Below, in pieces: positions 1 through 7,040 of a stretch of DNA of 9,423 nt (the first letter of the stretch is position 1; each line of letters starts with the position of its first letter). The translations under genes and the position numbers were made by a program. Location: positions 1 to 9,423 of the forward strand of contig CAMVRW010000076.1 in the NCBI GenBank assembly GCA_947169985.1. The letters are read 5' to 3'. A model generated the notes under the pieces. The model worked only from the letters and a program-made list of their open reading frames with translations, was not told the DNA's origin and did not search any database. Source of the stretch: an uncultured Butyrivibrio sp. (lineage in GTDB: Bacteria; Bacillota; Clostridia; Lachnospirales; Lachnospiraceae).

Positions 1-435
1 TACCTGCCGGTGGATGATATTTTCACCCACTTCCCGGCAGATGAGGACAAGACCATGGACTTAGGACGCCTTGGCGAAGAATGTAAGCGTTTCAGGGAAT
101 TATATGAGAATGCAACGGAAAAGAGCCTTATGCTGCTGAACGAGACCTTCTCCACAACCTCTTTTGAAGAGGGCTATTACATTGCCAGAGACTGTTCAAG
201 GGCGATCCTTAAAAAGGGCATCAGGACAATCTACAACACCCATATGCACAAATTGGCTCTTGAGATTTCAGAGATAAATGACAGGGAAGTAAAGGCAAAA
301 GCTGCCTCATTGGTAGTAAAGGCCGAAGAGGGCAAGAGACTCTATGAAGTGGAAGTTGCTCCACCTAAGGGCCTTTCCTACGCAAAAGACATCGCCGAGA
401 AATACGGCGTAACTTACGAGATGTTACTTAACTAA
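1..435 (+). CDS. MutS-related ATPase, C-terminal part (5' end outside window)
   Basis: The frame is open from base 1, so the gene begins upstream; 144 codons are visible before the TAA at 433-435. The segment matches the MutS domain V ATPase. There is an ABC-signature-like stretch (GRLGEE, about codons 22-27), then a Walker B-like strand SLMLLNETF around codons 42-50, a short STTS loop, and an H-loop/switch-like NTHMHKLA near codons 79-86. In classical MutS the Walker B reads LxDE; here it is LLNE, with Asn47 in place of Asp and Glu48 kept. From memory this variant occurs in a clostridial group of MutS-domain-V proteins that are not the housekeeping mismatch repair MutS, so a precise role in repair is not claimed. 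The Walker A region is not visible. The GTG at base 10 lies inside the domain and is not a start. The last 8 bp overlap the end of the convergent gene on the other strand. Confidence 0.75.
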   Translation, partial: YLPVDDIFTHFPADEDKTMDLGRLGEECKRFRELYENATEKSLMLLNETFSTTSFEEGYYIARDCSRAILKKGIRTIYNTHMHKLALEISEINDREVKAKAASLVVKAEEGKRLYEVEVAPPKGLSYAKDIAEKYGVTYEMLLN

Positions 436-721
436 GACTACCTGACAGTCTCATCATAAAGATGGAGTACTCGTCATTTTGAAAATCCAGGTCGGGAGAG
501 TTCTCGCCGCCACCGTTGGTGCTGCGCTTTATCTCTGCGTAGAATTCTTCCCCCTGGTTGATGATGTCCATAACTGACATGGGAAAACCGTTGTCGCTTG
601 CAATCTCACAGAAGGCAGCAACGGGATTAGAAGAGTTTCTGGTGTCTAACAGCTTCTCCTTAAGGGAAGCATCTGCTTTGGCTTTTTCTAAAAGGCCATC
701 AAGTTTTTCAGTAATTTCCAT
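428..721 (-). CDS. 97-aa small protein, Nif11-like (unknown function)
   Basis: I chose the ATG at 721 because AGAGGCGG lies about 8 nt upstream. An in-frame GTG at 763 would overlap the end of the preceding gene and has no ribosome site. The protein starts MEITEKLDGLLEKAKAD. Its first 65 residues follow a Nif11-like spacing: an amphipathic helix with LLEKAKAD, then KEKLLDTR, then an NPVAAFCEIASDNGFPMS block. A Gly-rich STNGGGENS stretch (residues 67-75) follows, then a short acidic/hydrophobic tail ending in RLSGSLS. Nif11-type domains serve as leader peptides of some RiPP precursors, and the triple Gly sits roughly where a leader cleavage site would be. However, the tail has no Cys and few Ser/Thr, and no modification enzyme is nearby. 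From memory similar proteins with a conserved NGGG tail occur across Lachnospiraceae, which argues against a variable core peptide. It is probably co-transcribed with the 86-aa gene 32 bp upstream. Confidence 0.7.
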   Translation of the reverse strand: MEITEKLDGLLEKAKADASLKEKLLDTRNSSNPVAAFCEIASDNGFPMSVMDIINQGEEFYAEIKRSTNGGGENSPDLDFQNDEYSIFMMRLSGSLS

Positions 722-753
722 ACTACGTCCGCCTCTTTTTTCCACCCATTGTA

Positions 754-1014
754 TCACAACCACTTAAGAGGGTTACTGATTTTTTTTGCTTCATCCATAA
801 TGGACTGTGAATTTTCCCAGAGATAACTCTCCAGCTGCTTTATTTCATCAGGAGAAAAACCGCTGCTTTTTACTATCTTTCCATCAGGAACAAGCCCCTC
901 AGCGGTATCTGATAAAGAGCCGTTCTTTCTCTCGAACATGACCCTCACGATCCTTTTATTGTCCTTATCTCTGACGATAGCAGAGTAAGTCATTTTCATC
1001 TCACCATCAGCCAT
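754..1014 (-). CDS. 86-aa conserved hypothetical small soluble protein
   Basis: The ATG at 1014 is preceded by AAAGGAA with about 7 nt spacing, so this start is preferred over the Met codons 6 and 8. No signal peptide, membrane segment or Cys is present. The N-terminal half reads as beta strands (TYSAIVRDKDNKRIVRVMFERK). The C-terminal half is helical (SPDEIKQLESYLWENSQSIMDEAKKIS) and the end is the aromatic-rich PLKWL. I recognise the general style from Lachnospiraceae hypothetical proteins but know no function for it. It is the first gene of a two-gene minus-strand unit, 32 bp ahead of the Nif11-like gene. It lies directly downstream of a plausible minus-strand promoter in the divergent region at 1015-1127. 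It could be a small regulatory or binding protein; nothing in the sequence decides this. Confidence 0.7.
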   Translation of the reverse strand: MADGEMKMTYSAIVRDKDNKRIVRVMFERKNGSLSDTAEGLVPDGKIVKSSGFSPDEIKQLESYLWENSQSIMDEAKKISNPLKWL

Positions 1015-1039
1015 ATAAAATTCCTTTCTTCACAATAAT

Positions 1040-1067
1040 ATTATAACTGTCTATGTGTCGGAATCAA
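1040..1067 (-). promoter_or_regulatory. Putative sigma-A-type promoter of the 86-aa/97-aa operon
   Basis: Read on the minus strand, TTGATT (1067-1062) and a perfect TATAAT (1045-1040) are separated by 16 bp. This places transcription start about 18-20 nt before the ATG at 1014. It was judged by eye against consensus. Confidence 0.5.
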
Positions 1068-1077
1068 AATAAAGTTG

Positions 1078-1083
1078 TATAAT
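1078..1083 (+). promoter_or_regulatory. Putative -10 element for the S51-GGDEF-EAL gene
   Basis: A perfect TATAAT lies 45 bp before the ATG at 1128, back to back with the minus-strand promoter. No good -35 lies 16-18 bp upstream (TGTCGG is the nearest approach), so the promoter may need an activator or may not be real. Confidence 0.4.
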
Positions 1084-1127
1084 TAAGATAATAACGTTTA
1101 TTGGTTTTCTATCCGGAGAAGGTTCTT

Positions 1128-3488
1128 ATGGTTGTATATCTGACCAGCAGTTTCATACCGTGTCAGGACCCGGATTCCTATGAGAAAGTAGCACCTTCAA
1201 AGTGCTATGGTTTTTTTGATGACCTGAAGAAGGAATGGCGGAAGGAAGCAAATCTCCTTTATGTGCCCTGTGATCCTGCTGCAGAAAAAGAAAATGAACA
1301 TCAGATGAAATGCATCCTGGATACTTTTGAGTTCACATCCCTCCCTGTGAAGGATGTTATTGTGCTGGATGAAAAGCAGGATACATCTGTAGCTGAGCTG
1401 GTATCCTGGGCTGACGTTATCTATCTGGCTGGTGGTCACGCACCTACGCAGCTGGCTTTTATGAAACGTATCGGGCTGAAAAAAGCTCTTTTGGATTATA
1501 AGGGCATTGTGATCTGCTTAAGTGCAGGCTCCATGAATGCTGCTTATGATGTCTATCTGCCGCCGGAGCTTCCGGGAGAAGCTGCGGATCCAAACTATGT
1601 GAGATTTTCTGAGGGACTTGACCTGACCAACATCCAGATGATTCCCCATGCAGAAATTTTAATGGGCAGCAGGATCGATGGCATGGATTTCATCGAGGAC
1701 GTGGTGCTTCCGGACAGCTTTGGAAGAAGGTTCTATCTTGTCACTGATGGCAGCTATTTCAAGGTAAAAGACGGAAAAACATCCTTTAAGGGAGAGGGAC
1801 ACATCATAGAGGATGGACAGATTGAGCCTCTCAAACAGGGAACCATTGTACCCTTCATGGGTTACTTTGAGCAGACTGTCATAAAGACCCTTCTTGCTGA
1901 CGGTTATGATCTGGTAGTTTCAATAAATAAAAACACTGAGGTTTGTGAGGTCTATTATCTTGGGTCAGGGCTGCGTGAGATCTTTGAGAGAAGCAGGCTC
2001 AGGTACAAGGATATCTGCTTCAGCCTGGCCCAGTTTGTGGTTGAAGAAGAGAGGGATATCTATCTTAATGAGATCAGAATGCCCGTTATTCTGAAAGAAC
2101 TAAGGGATAAGGGCAACTATGTGAGGACAGTTCATGTTAATACAGCTTCGGGGAGACGGGCTAAGAATATCAGAGTCAGAGAGGTCCCGGGATATCCTGA
2201 CTGGTTCCTTATTGTGTTCTTTGATGTCACCACAGCTTTGGATCACGACTGGATGACCGATGAGTATGCCAGAATAGGATTTATGGATCGCACAAAGCTC
2301 TTTATCTCTGAGCTTTCCGATGATGATCATTATTCCCTTGTCTACACCAATGTTAAGGGATTTAAGGCCGTGAACGAGCTCTTTGGCGACAACATTGGTG
2401 ATATGGTGATCTACCAGACAAGAAATATCCTCAGGAAGTACTTAAAGCCTGTGATCATGGGAAGGCTTGAGAGTGATCACTTTGTGCTTATCACCTCGGA
2501 TGAGAACCTTAAGGAAAAGAACCTTAAGAAGATGTGCAGACAGGTATTTGGCATAGATTCCAAGGAATACGCCTATGAGATCCGCTGCGGAATCTATTCC
2601 ATCAAGCACTCTGATATGGATATAAATCATCTTCTTGCAGGCGCAAAGCTTGCGGAGAAGAATATTGGTAATGAAAAAGGAAACCGCCTCTACGCTTATT
2701 ACGACGACACAATGAAGGAAAGCTATGTAAAGCAGAGATATCTTTTGTCTGACTTTGAGCGTGGTCTTGCAGAAAACGAGTTTGAACCCTATTACCAGCC
2801 TATCGTGGATACCAAAACCGGAGAAGTGGTCAGCGCTGAGATGCTGATCAGATGGTGCCACAAGGATCTTGGTATGGTTTCTCCCGGCGATTTTGTTCCT
2901 GTCATTGAGTCTGAGGGTAAGATATCTCTTTTGGACGGTTTCATGGTGGAGAGAGGTCTGGAGTTCATCGCCAAGCGCTGCCAGCAGGGCAAAAGAGCTG
3001 TTCCCTGCGCTATAAATCTTTCCAGAGTGGACTTCTATGACACTGCGTTCATGGAAAGGATCTTTGAGTGGATGAATGAGTTTAATATAGATCCCTCCAT
3101 GATCAGGTTTGAAGTTACAGAATCTGCCTATGCAGATCTTGAGACAAAGGCAATGGAGTACCTAGGAAGGATGAAGGAAGCAGGGATCAAGATCCTGCTT
3201 GATGACTTCGGAAGCGGAATGAGCTCTTTGTCTATGCTCCAGAGCTTTGATTTTGATATCATCAAACTTGATATCGGCTTTATCAGAAAGATTGGAATCA
3301 ACGAAAAAGCTGAGTCTATTATCCGTTCTGTTATAAGCGTGGCCCACTCCATTGGTGGGAAAGTCACAGCAGAAGGAGTTGAGACTCCTGAGCAGGTTGA
3401 GTTCCTCAAAAAGGAAGGGTGCGATTATATCCAGGGATATTTCTTTTACAAACCTCTTCCCGAAAATGAATTCGGGGATGTTCTATAG
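1128..3488 (+). CDS. Peptidase S51-like / PAS-like / degenerate GGDEF / EAL fusion protein (putative c-di-GMP phosphodiesterase)
   Basis: The ATG at 1128 follows GGAGAAGG (1115-1122) by 5 nt, giving 786 aa; the upstream in-frame TTG at 1101 has no ribosome site. Residues 1-235 resemble peptidase S51 / class I amidotransferase-like folds (dipeptidase E, cyanophycinase). They show VIYLAGGHAPTQL (about 97-109), the nucleophile turn CLSAGSM with Ser132, and MIPH with His174 as the likely catalytic His. Residues 236-370 look PAS-like. Residues about 373-525 form a GGDEF domain whose signature is ESDHF (448-452) and whose metal-site strand is TNVKGFK, so cyclase activity is unlikely. Residues about 540-786 form an EAL domain: EML at 571-573 as the EAL motif, Asn630, Glu662, Asp692-Asp693 in DDFGSG, Lys713, Glu749 in AEGVET, and QGY at 769-771. 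All key phosphodiesterase residues appear present, so c-di-GMP hydrolysis to pGpG is predicted. No signal peptide or TM segment is seen, so it is cytoplasmic. The S51 role (true peptidase or sensor) is unknown. Confidence 0.85.
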   Translation: MVVYLTSSFIPCQDPDSYEKVAPSKCYGFFDDLKKEWRKEANLLYVPCDPAAEKENEHQMKCILDTFEFTSLPVKDVIVLDEKQDTSVAELVSWADVIYLAGGHAPTQLAFMKRIGLKKALLDYKGIVICLSAGSMNAAYDVYLPPELPGEAADPNYVRFSEGLDLTNIQMIPHAEILMGSRIDGMDFIEDVVLPDSFGRRFYLVTDGSYFKVKDGKTSFKGEGHIIEDGQIEPLKQGTIVPFMGYFEQTVIKTLLADGYDLVVSINKNTEVCEVYYLGSGLREIFERSRLRYKDICFSLAQFVVEEERDIYLNEIRMPVILKELRDKGNYVRTVHVNTASGRRAKNIRVREVPGYPDWFLIVFFDVTTALDHDWMTDEYARIGFMDRTKLFISELSDDDHYSLVYTNVKGFKAVNELFGDNIGDMVIYQTRNILRKYLKPVIMGRLESDHFVLITSDENLKEKNLKKMCRQVFGIDSKEYAYEIRCGIYSIKHSDMDINHLLAGAKLAEKNIGNEKGNRLYAYYDDTMKESYVKQRYLLSDFERGLAENEFEPYYQPIVDTKTGEVVSAEMLIRWCHKDLGMVSPGDFVPVIESEGKISLLDGFMVERGLEFIAKRCQQGKRAVPCAINLSRVDFYDTAFMERIFEWMNEFNIDPSMIRFEVTESAYADLETKAMEYLGRMKEAGIKILLDDFGSGMSSLSMLQSFDFDIIKLDIGFIRKIGINEKAESIIRSVISVAHSIGGKVTAEGVETPEQVEFLKKEGCDYIQGYFFYKPLPENEFGDVL

Positions 3489-3500
3489 AGACAAGCTTGG

Positions 3501-3533
3501 AAAGGGCCGCAGTAATGTGGCTCTTTTTTATTT
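3501..3533 (+). terminator. Rho-independent terminator after the S51-EAL gene
   Basis: AAAGGGCCGCA (3501-3511) pairs with TGTGGCTCTTT (3516-3526) through 11 pairs, two of them G-U, around a GTAA loop. A T-rich run follows to 3533. The hairpin begins 12 nt after the stop codon. Confidence 0.85.
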
Positions 3534-3545
3534 CAAAAAAACCTC

Positions 3546-3577
3546 TTGCAATAATAAAAAGTGCATGATAATATACT
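3546..3577 (+). promoter_or_regulatory. Putative promoter of the GH13 gene
   Basis: TTGCAA (3546-3551) lies 17 bp upstream of TAATAT (3569-3574), which overlaps a TATACT at 3572-3577. The exact -10 is ambiguous. Transcription would start near 3582-3586, just before the palindrome at 3590-3601. Confidence 0.45.
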
Positions 3578-3587
3578 AGACAAGTTA

Positions 3588-3603
3588 CAGAAAACGTTTT
3601 CCG
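3588..3603. promoter_or_regulatory. LacI/CcpA-family operator-like palindrome
   Basis: GAAAACGTTTTC (3590-3601) is a perfect 12-bp palindrome with the central CG typical of LacI-family and cre sites. The next pair out is mismatched and the one beyond it (C3588/G3603) pairs again. It lies between the putative promoter and the ribosome site (AAAGGAG, 3604-3610), a position suited to repression. MalR- or CcpA-type control of a maltodextrin enzyme is a natural inference; no regulator gene is in the window. Confidence 0.6.
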
Positions 3604-3616
3604 AAAGGAGTTTGTT

Positions 3617-5389
3617 ATGATCAAAGCTGCCATCATGCACGAAGCCACAAGAGAATACTGCTACTGCGTAGCACCGGATACATTTAAGATCAGGATCGTC
3701 ACAGCAAGGGATGACGTTAAGGGAATAGTCTTACACGGAAGGGATAAGTACCTTTCTCTGGAAATCTCTGATACAAGGTTTTCTGTTCCCATGGAGAAGA
3801 TTGCTTCAGATGACATCAGGGATTATTTTGAAGCTGAAGTGAAGATGAATATGCTGTGCCTTCGGTACTATTTTGAGATAACTGATAATCACGGTCACAA
3901 GGTCTTTTTCGGAGATGATCAACTTTTGGACTACGAGCCTACGGATATTGAGGAAATGTTTGACTGTCCTCAGAGCCTTAGGGAGGAGGGAGTAGCTCTT
4001 TTTCCAAAGTGGGCAGAGGGCAAGGTGGTTTACCAGATATTCCCTTCAAGATTTGCCACATCAAAGTATGTGTCTGAGGAGCAGTGGTACAAGACTCCCA
4101 TTGAGTGGAACGACAAGCTCTGCGGGGATCTTTGGGGCATCATAAATAAGCTGGATTACCTTAAGGAGCTGGGAGTGGACATCGTTTATCTCACTCCAAT
4201 CTTTAAGGCTAATACTGAGCATAAGTATGATACAGTGGATTACTATCAGGTGGATCCTGACTTTGGTGGGAATGAGGCGTTAAAAGAGCTGGTGGTGCAG
4301 ATTCACAAGCGTGGTATGTATATCATGCTGGATGGTGTGTTCAACCATACCTCAGATAAATTCTTTGCTTTTGAGGATGTGCTCAAAAACGGAGAGGAGT
4401 CCCAGTACAAGGACTGGTATTTTATTGACAGCTTTCCTTTGGACAGGGGCAGCAAAGAACGCAAGCCAAATTACAAGACTTTTGGTTACTACGGCGGAAT
4501 GCCAAAGCTCAACCTGACAAATAAGGATGCGCTGGAGTATGTCAAGGGAGTTATTTGCCACTACCTTACTGATTACGGCATTGATGGCTGGCGTCTTGAC
4601 GTGGCTGATGAGATTGGTCACAAGTTCTGGAAAGAAATGAGAATTGCAGCTAAGGCCATAAAGCCTGATGCTCTGATCGTTGGTGAGGACTGGCATATCT
4701 GTGCTGATTTCCTTGAGGGAGATGAGTGGGACAGCTGCATGAACTATGCCTGGTTTAAGGCTCTGGGAAGGCTTTACGGCGGCAATGGACCTATCCATGA
4801 GTTTGTCTCAAAGCTTGGACAGGTAAGGGGAAGATACCACAGCGATGTTTTCCCACTTTTATGGAATCTTATGGACAGCCACGATACAAAGAGATTTCTT
4901 TCCTATGCATGCGAAGAAGGCGGAAAGGGCAAGATGCTCTCTGCTGCAGCTCTGACCATGCTTTTCCCGGGATGTCCATTTATCTATTATGGAGACGAAG
5001 TGGGAATGGCCGGGGACTACGATCCTGACAACAGAAGGGGCATGCTCTGGGATACAGAAAAGTACGCTGATCCGGACATGCTGGATGCTTACAAAAGGCT
5101 TTCTGCTTTCAGACACCAGCATGAAGAACTCTGGAGAGAAGTTCCTGAAGTGGTTTTTGTTGACGAGGTTCAAAGAGTCATGGCTTTCAAGCAGGATAAG
5201 CTTGTTATGATCTTCAATCTCAGGGAGGATAAAGTTGATCTAAAAGAGCTTAACGGTCATCTGAACGCAGGAATCAACATGTGCGATTCAGAGGGCGGTG
5301 ATGGTCCTGAGCTTATCTTTAAGCTCTCAGCTGAGAAAGAAAAGTGCATTCTTGGGGCTTACGACGTGGCAGTATTTAGCCTGGCATAA
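3617..5389 (+). CDS. GH13 alpha-glucan hydrolase, neopullulanase/cyclomaltodextrinase type
   Basis: The ATG at 3617 has AAAGGAG 6 nt upstream. The 590-aa length fits cyclomaltodextrinases, maltogenic amylases and neopullulanases. Residues 1 to about 125 form an N-terminal beta domain consistent with CBM34. The catalytic barrel begins near VVYQIFPSRF (137-146). Conserved regions are all present: DGVFNH (239-244); MPKLN (295-299), characteristic of subfamily GH13_20; GWRLDVADE with nucleophile Asp328; VGEDWH with acid/base Glu357; and MDSHDT with transition-state stabiliser Asp423. GDEVGMAGDYDPDNRRGM (459-476) is also typical. A C-terminal beta domain ends in VAVFSLA. No signal peptide is visible, so it probably acts in the cytoplasm on imported maltodextrins, cyclodextrins or pullulan fragments, cleaving alpha-1,4 and possibly alpha-1,6 bonds. 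It appears monocistronic, with a terminator before it and a hairpin after it. The palindrome just ahead suggests sugar-responsive repression. The substrate cannot be fixed from sequence. Confidence 0.93.
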   Translation: MIKAAIMHEATREYCYCVAPDTFKIRIVTARDDVKGIVLHGRDKYLSLEISDTRFSVPMEKIASDDIRDYFEAEVKMNMLCLRYYFEITDNHGHKVFFGDDQLLDYEPTDIEEMFDCPQSLREEGVALFPKWAEGKVVYQIFPSRFATSKYVSEEQWYKTPIEWNDKLCGDLWGIINKLDYLKELGVDIVYLTPIFKANTEHKYDTVDYYQVDPDFGGNEALKELVVQIHKRGMYIMLDGVFNHTSDKFFAFEDVLKNGEESQYKDWYFIDSFPLDRGSKERKPNYKTFGYYGGMPKLNLTNKDALEYVKGVICHYLTDYGIDGWRLDVADEIGHKFWKEMRIAAKAIKPDALIVGEDWHICADFLEGDEWDSCMNYAWFKALGRLYGGNGPIHEFVSKLGQVRGRYHSDVFPLLWNLMDSHDTKRFLSYACEEGGKGKMLSAAALTMLFPGCPFIYYGDEVGMAGDYDPDNRRGMLWDTEKYADPDMLDAYKRLSAFRHQHEELWREVPEVVFVDEVQRVMAFKQDKLVMIFNLREDKVDLKELNGHLNAGINMCDSEGGDGPELIFKLSAEKEKCILGAYDVAVFSLA

Positions 5390-5399
5390 GGGACATAGA

Positions 5400-5434
5400 A
5401 AGGGCCGAAACCATAATTAATGGCTTCGGCCCTT
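5400..5434. terminator. Bidirectional intergenic hairpin between convergent GH13 and chemoreceptor genes
   Basis: The arms at 5400-5414 and 5420-5434 are 15 bp each around the loop AATTA. On the + strand RNA one A/C mismatch interrupts the stem. On the minus strand the same position is a G-U pair, so the stem is continuous and runs directly into TTTCTAT. The + direction has its T-run only later (5450-5455). The hairpin lies 11 nt after the GH13 stop and about 30 nt after the chemoreceptor stop. Confidence 0.75.
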
Positions 5435-5463
5435 GGGTATTATAATGGCTTTTTTATAATATT

Positions 5464-6936
5464 TCAGGCTTTTTTGGCACTTCTGCTGATCTCAAGGATG
5501 GCTTTAAGAATTTCCTTAGTGGACATCATGTCTGTCTCGCAGTCCTTACTGATCTCAATGCTGGACTGGGATGATGCTGCAACCTCTTCAGATGTGGCTG
5601 ACAGATTACTGATGGCATCCATTACCTTGGTGTTGGCATTTACGCAGTCATCAACATTTTCTGATATCTTGGTAGCCATCTTGGTAAGTTCTTCAACTTT
5701 TTCCATGATGACTTCAAATTTCTCACCGGTCTCAACTATCATCTGTCCCTGCTCGTTGGCAGATTCTACACTTCGCTCCATGTTTCTGGAAGCAAGGTTA
5801 ACCTTTCCAAGAAGATCATCAATAGTAGATGAGATCTGCTCCGCAGAATCCTTGGTGTGCTCTGAAAGAGCACGGATCTCATCTGCTACTACCGCAAAGC
5901 CCTTGCCTGCGTCTCCTGCTCTTGCAGCCTCGATGGAAGCGTTCAGCGCAAGAAGGTTTGTCTGATTGGAGATACTTAGGATGGTGTCTACAATTTCTTT
6001 TACCGTACTTGCTGAATGCTGGAGGTTAGAGGTCATTTCTGCCGTCTCGGCATTGATGGTGGAAGCTTCATCTGACTTAGCTCTTAGCTGCTTAACAAGT
6101 GAATTTCCGTCGCTGATGTTCTCAGTAACCTCGTCTGCGTTCTCACGCATAGCCTTGGACTGATCTGCTATATCTTCAAGAGATTCTGTAATATTGGAGT
6201 TCATCTCGGTCTGAGTCTGAATTGCTTCTGCAGTCATGGTCACGGACTGGGAAATCTGCTCGGAAGCTTCTGCTGAGGAACTAACTTTCTCTGCCAGGGA
6301 TTCCATGGAATCATTGGCATCCTCAAGCTTGATAGCAATCTGTTCGCCGATTGACTGAATGACTTCCGCATCCTTTTTCTGCTGCAATGCTGCGTCCTGA
6401 ATCTCATCAAGAGTTTCTTTATTTTGCTTGCTGTTCAGACGAACGTAGAAAATACACATAAGAGCAAGGAGCAGGGCATACACTGCATCTGTATATACCT
6501 GATTTGCCCTGGAACTTGGGTCTGAAGAAATCATTAGATAAAGCGGAATAAACAACACATTGATTCCCACCACTAAAGCTGAAACAATGTTGGTGAGTAA
6601 AAGATCTGAATAAAGTAGAGAAAGAATGCATATACCAGGACCAAACGCCCACATATAAGGAACATGAACACTGCCCAGCATTACCACAAAATACGCCAGG
6701 CTTATGGAACTCAGTGTGATGATCTGGCCTGTCTTCTTTGTCCTGTAAACTGCAAATCCCCAGATTTGAACGCCAATCAGGATGACCTGAAGGATGATCA
6801 TGATCGTTGTGGTCATAAAACCTTCCCTTCCGGCCTGATAAACGATGGTGGACAGCAGCATAAAGCCCTGAATGATGCAGCCAAACTTAAATGCCAGACG
6901 ATTACTTTCTAAGATGTGTTGTTCCTGCAGACTCAT
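5464..6936 (-). CDS. Methyl-accepting chemotaxis protein with six-TM N-terminus
   Basis: The ATG at 6936 follows ATAGGAGA with about 8 nt spacing and gives 490 aa; an in-frame ATG at 7011 would add 25 polar residues without a ribosome site. Hydrophobic segments lie near residues 14-33, 42-64, 71-91, 96-114, 116-136 and 150-165, forming a compact membrane module with no sizeable extracytoplasmic ligand domain. No clear HAMP follows. From about 168 the protein is a long coiled coil rich in Ser, Glu, Asp and Ala. The hairpin tip that contacts CheA/CheW is clear at about 322-361: [20 protein letters not shown], then [14 protein letters not shown]. It should signal to the CheA-CheW array, but no other che or fla gene is nearby. 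It may sense a membrane-related or intracellular cue. It ends convergent with the GH13 gene, with the shared hairpin at 5400-5434 as its likely terminator. Confidence 0.92.
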   Translation of the reverse strand: MSLQEQHILESNRLAFKFGCIIQGFMLLSTIVYQAGREGFMTTTIMIILQVILIGVQIWGFAVYRTKKTGQIITLSSISLAYFVVMLGSVHVPYMWAFGPGICILSLLYSDLLLTNIVSALVVGINVLFIPLYLMISSDPSSRANQVYTDAVYALLLALMCIFYVRLNSKQNKETLDEIQDAALQQKKDAEVIQSIGEQIAIKLEDANDSMESLAEKVSSSAEASEQISQSVTMTAEAIQTQTEMNSNITESLEDIADQSKAMRENADEVTENISDGNSLVKQLRAKSDEASTINAETAEMTSNLQHSASTVKEIVDTILSISNQTNLLALNASIEAARAGDAGKGFAVVADEIRALSEHTKDSAEQISSTIDDLLGKVNLASRNMERSVESANEQGQMIVETGEKFEVIMEKVEELTKMATKISENVDDCVNANTKVMDAISNLSATSEEVAASSQSSIEISKDCETDMMSTKEILKAILEISRSAKKA

Positions 6937-7040
6937 ATTATTTCTCCTATCTCTATGAAAAACGTCATATGCTCTTATTCTACTTTTATCATTATTTCGG
7001 GGCATATTCAATTAAAAAACGATTAAATCCGCATGACAAT

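Noticed and set aside
1101..1127. Extended TTG start for the S51-EAL protein
   Set aside because: There is no Shine-Dalgarno before 1101, while a strong one precedes the ATG at 1128, where the S51-like first beta strand begins.
2442..2861. Minus-strand open frame (139 codons) inside the GGDEF/EAL region
   Set aside because: It lies wholly within the coding frame of the S51-EAL protein, has no ribosome site and no recognisable motif.
3500..5407. Identical 10-mer GAAAGGGCCG at 3500-3509 and 5398-5407 flanking the GH13 gene, as possible mobile-element ends
   Set aside because: Both copies are the 5' arms of transcription-terminator hairpins. There is no transposase, no target duplication, and the similarity stops after 10 bp.
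5420..5965. Long + strand open frame (181 codons) opposite the chemoreceptor gene
   Set aside because: It is antisense to a clear chemoreceptor coding sequence, lacks a ribosome site and encodes a Ser/Leu-rich product typical of a shadow frame.
6937..7040. Sigma-D (flagellar) promoter for the chemoreceptor
   Set aside because: A CCGAAAT on the minus strand faintly resembles the -10, but no TAAA lies at the right distance. A sigma-A-type alternative (TTGAAT, TAGAAT) has unsuitable spacing.
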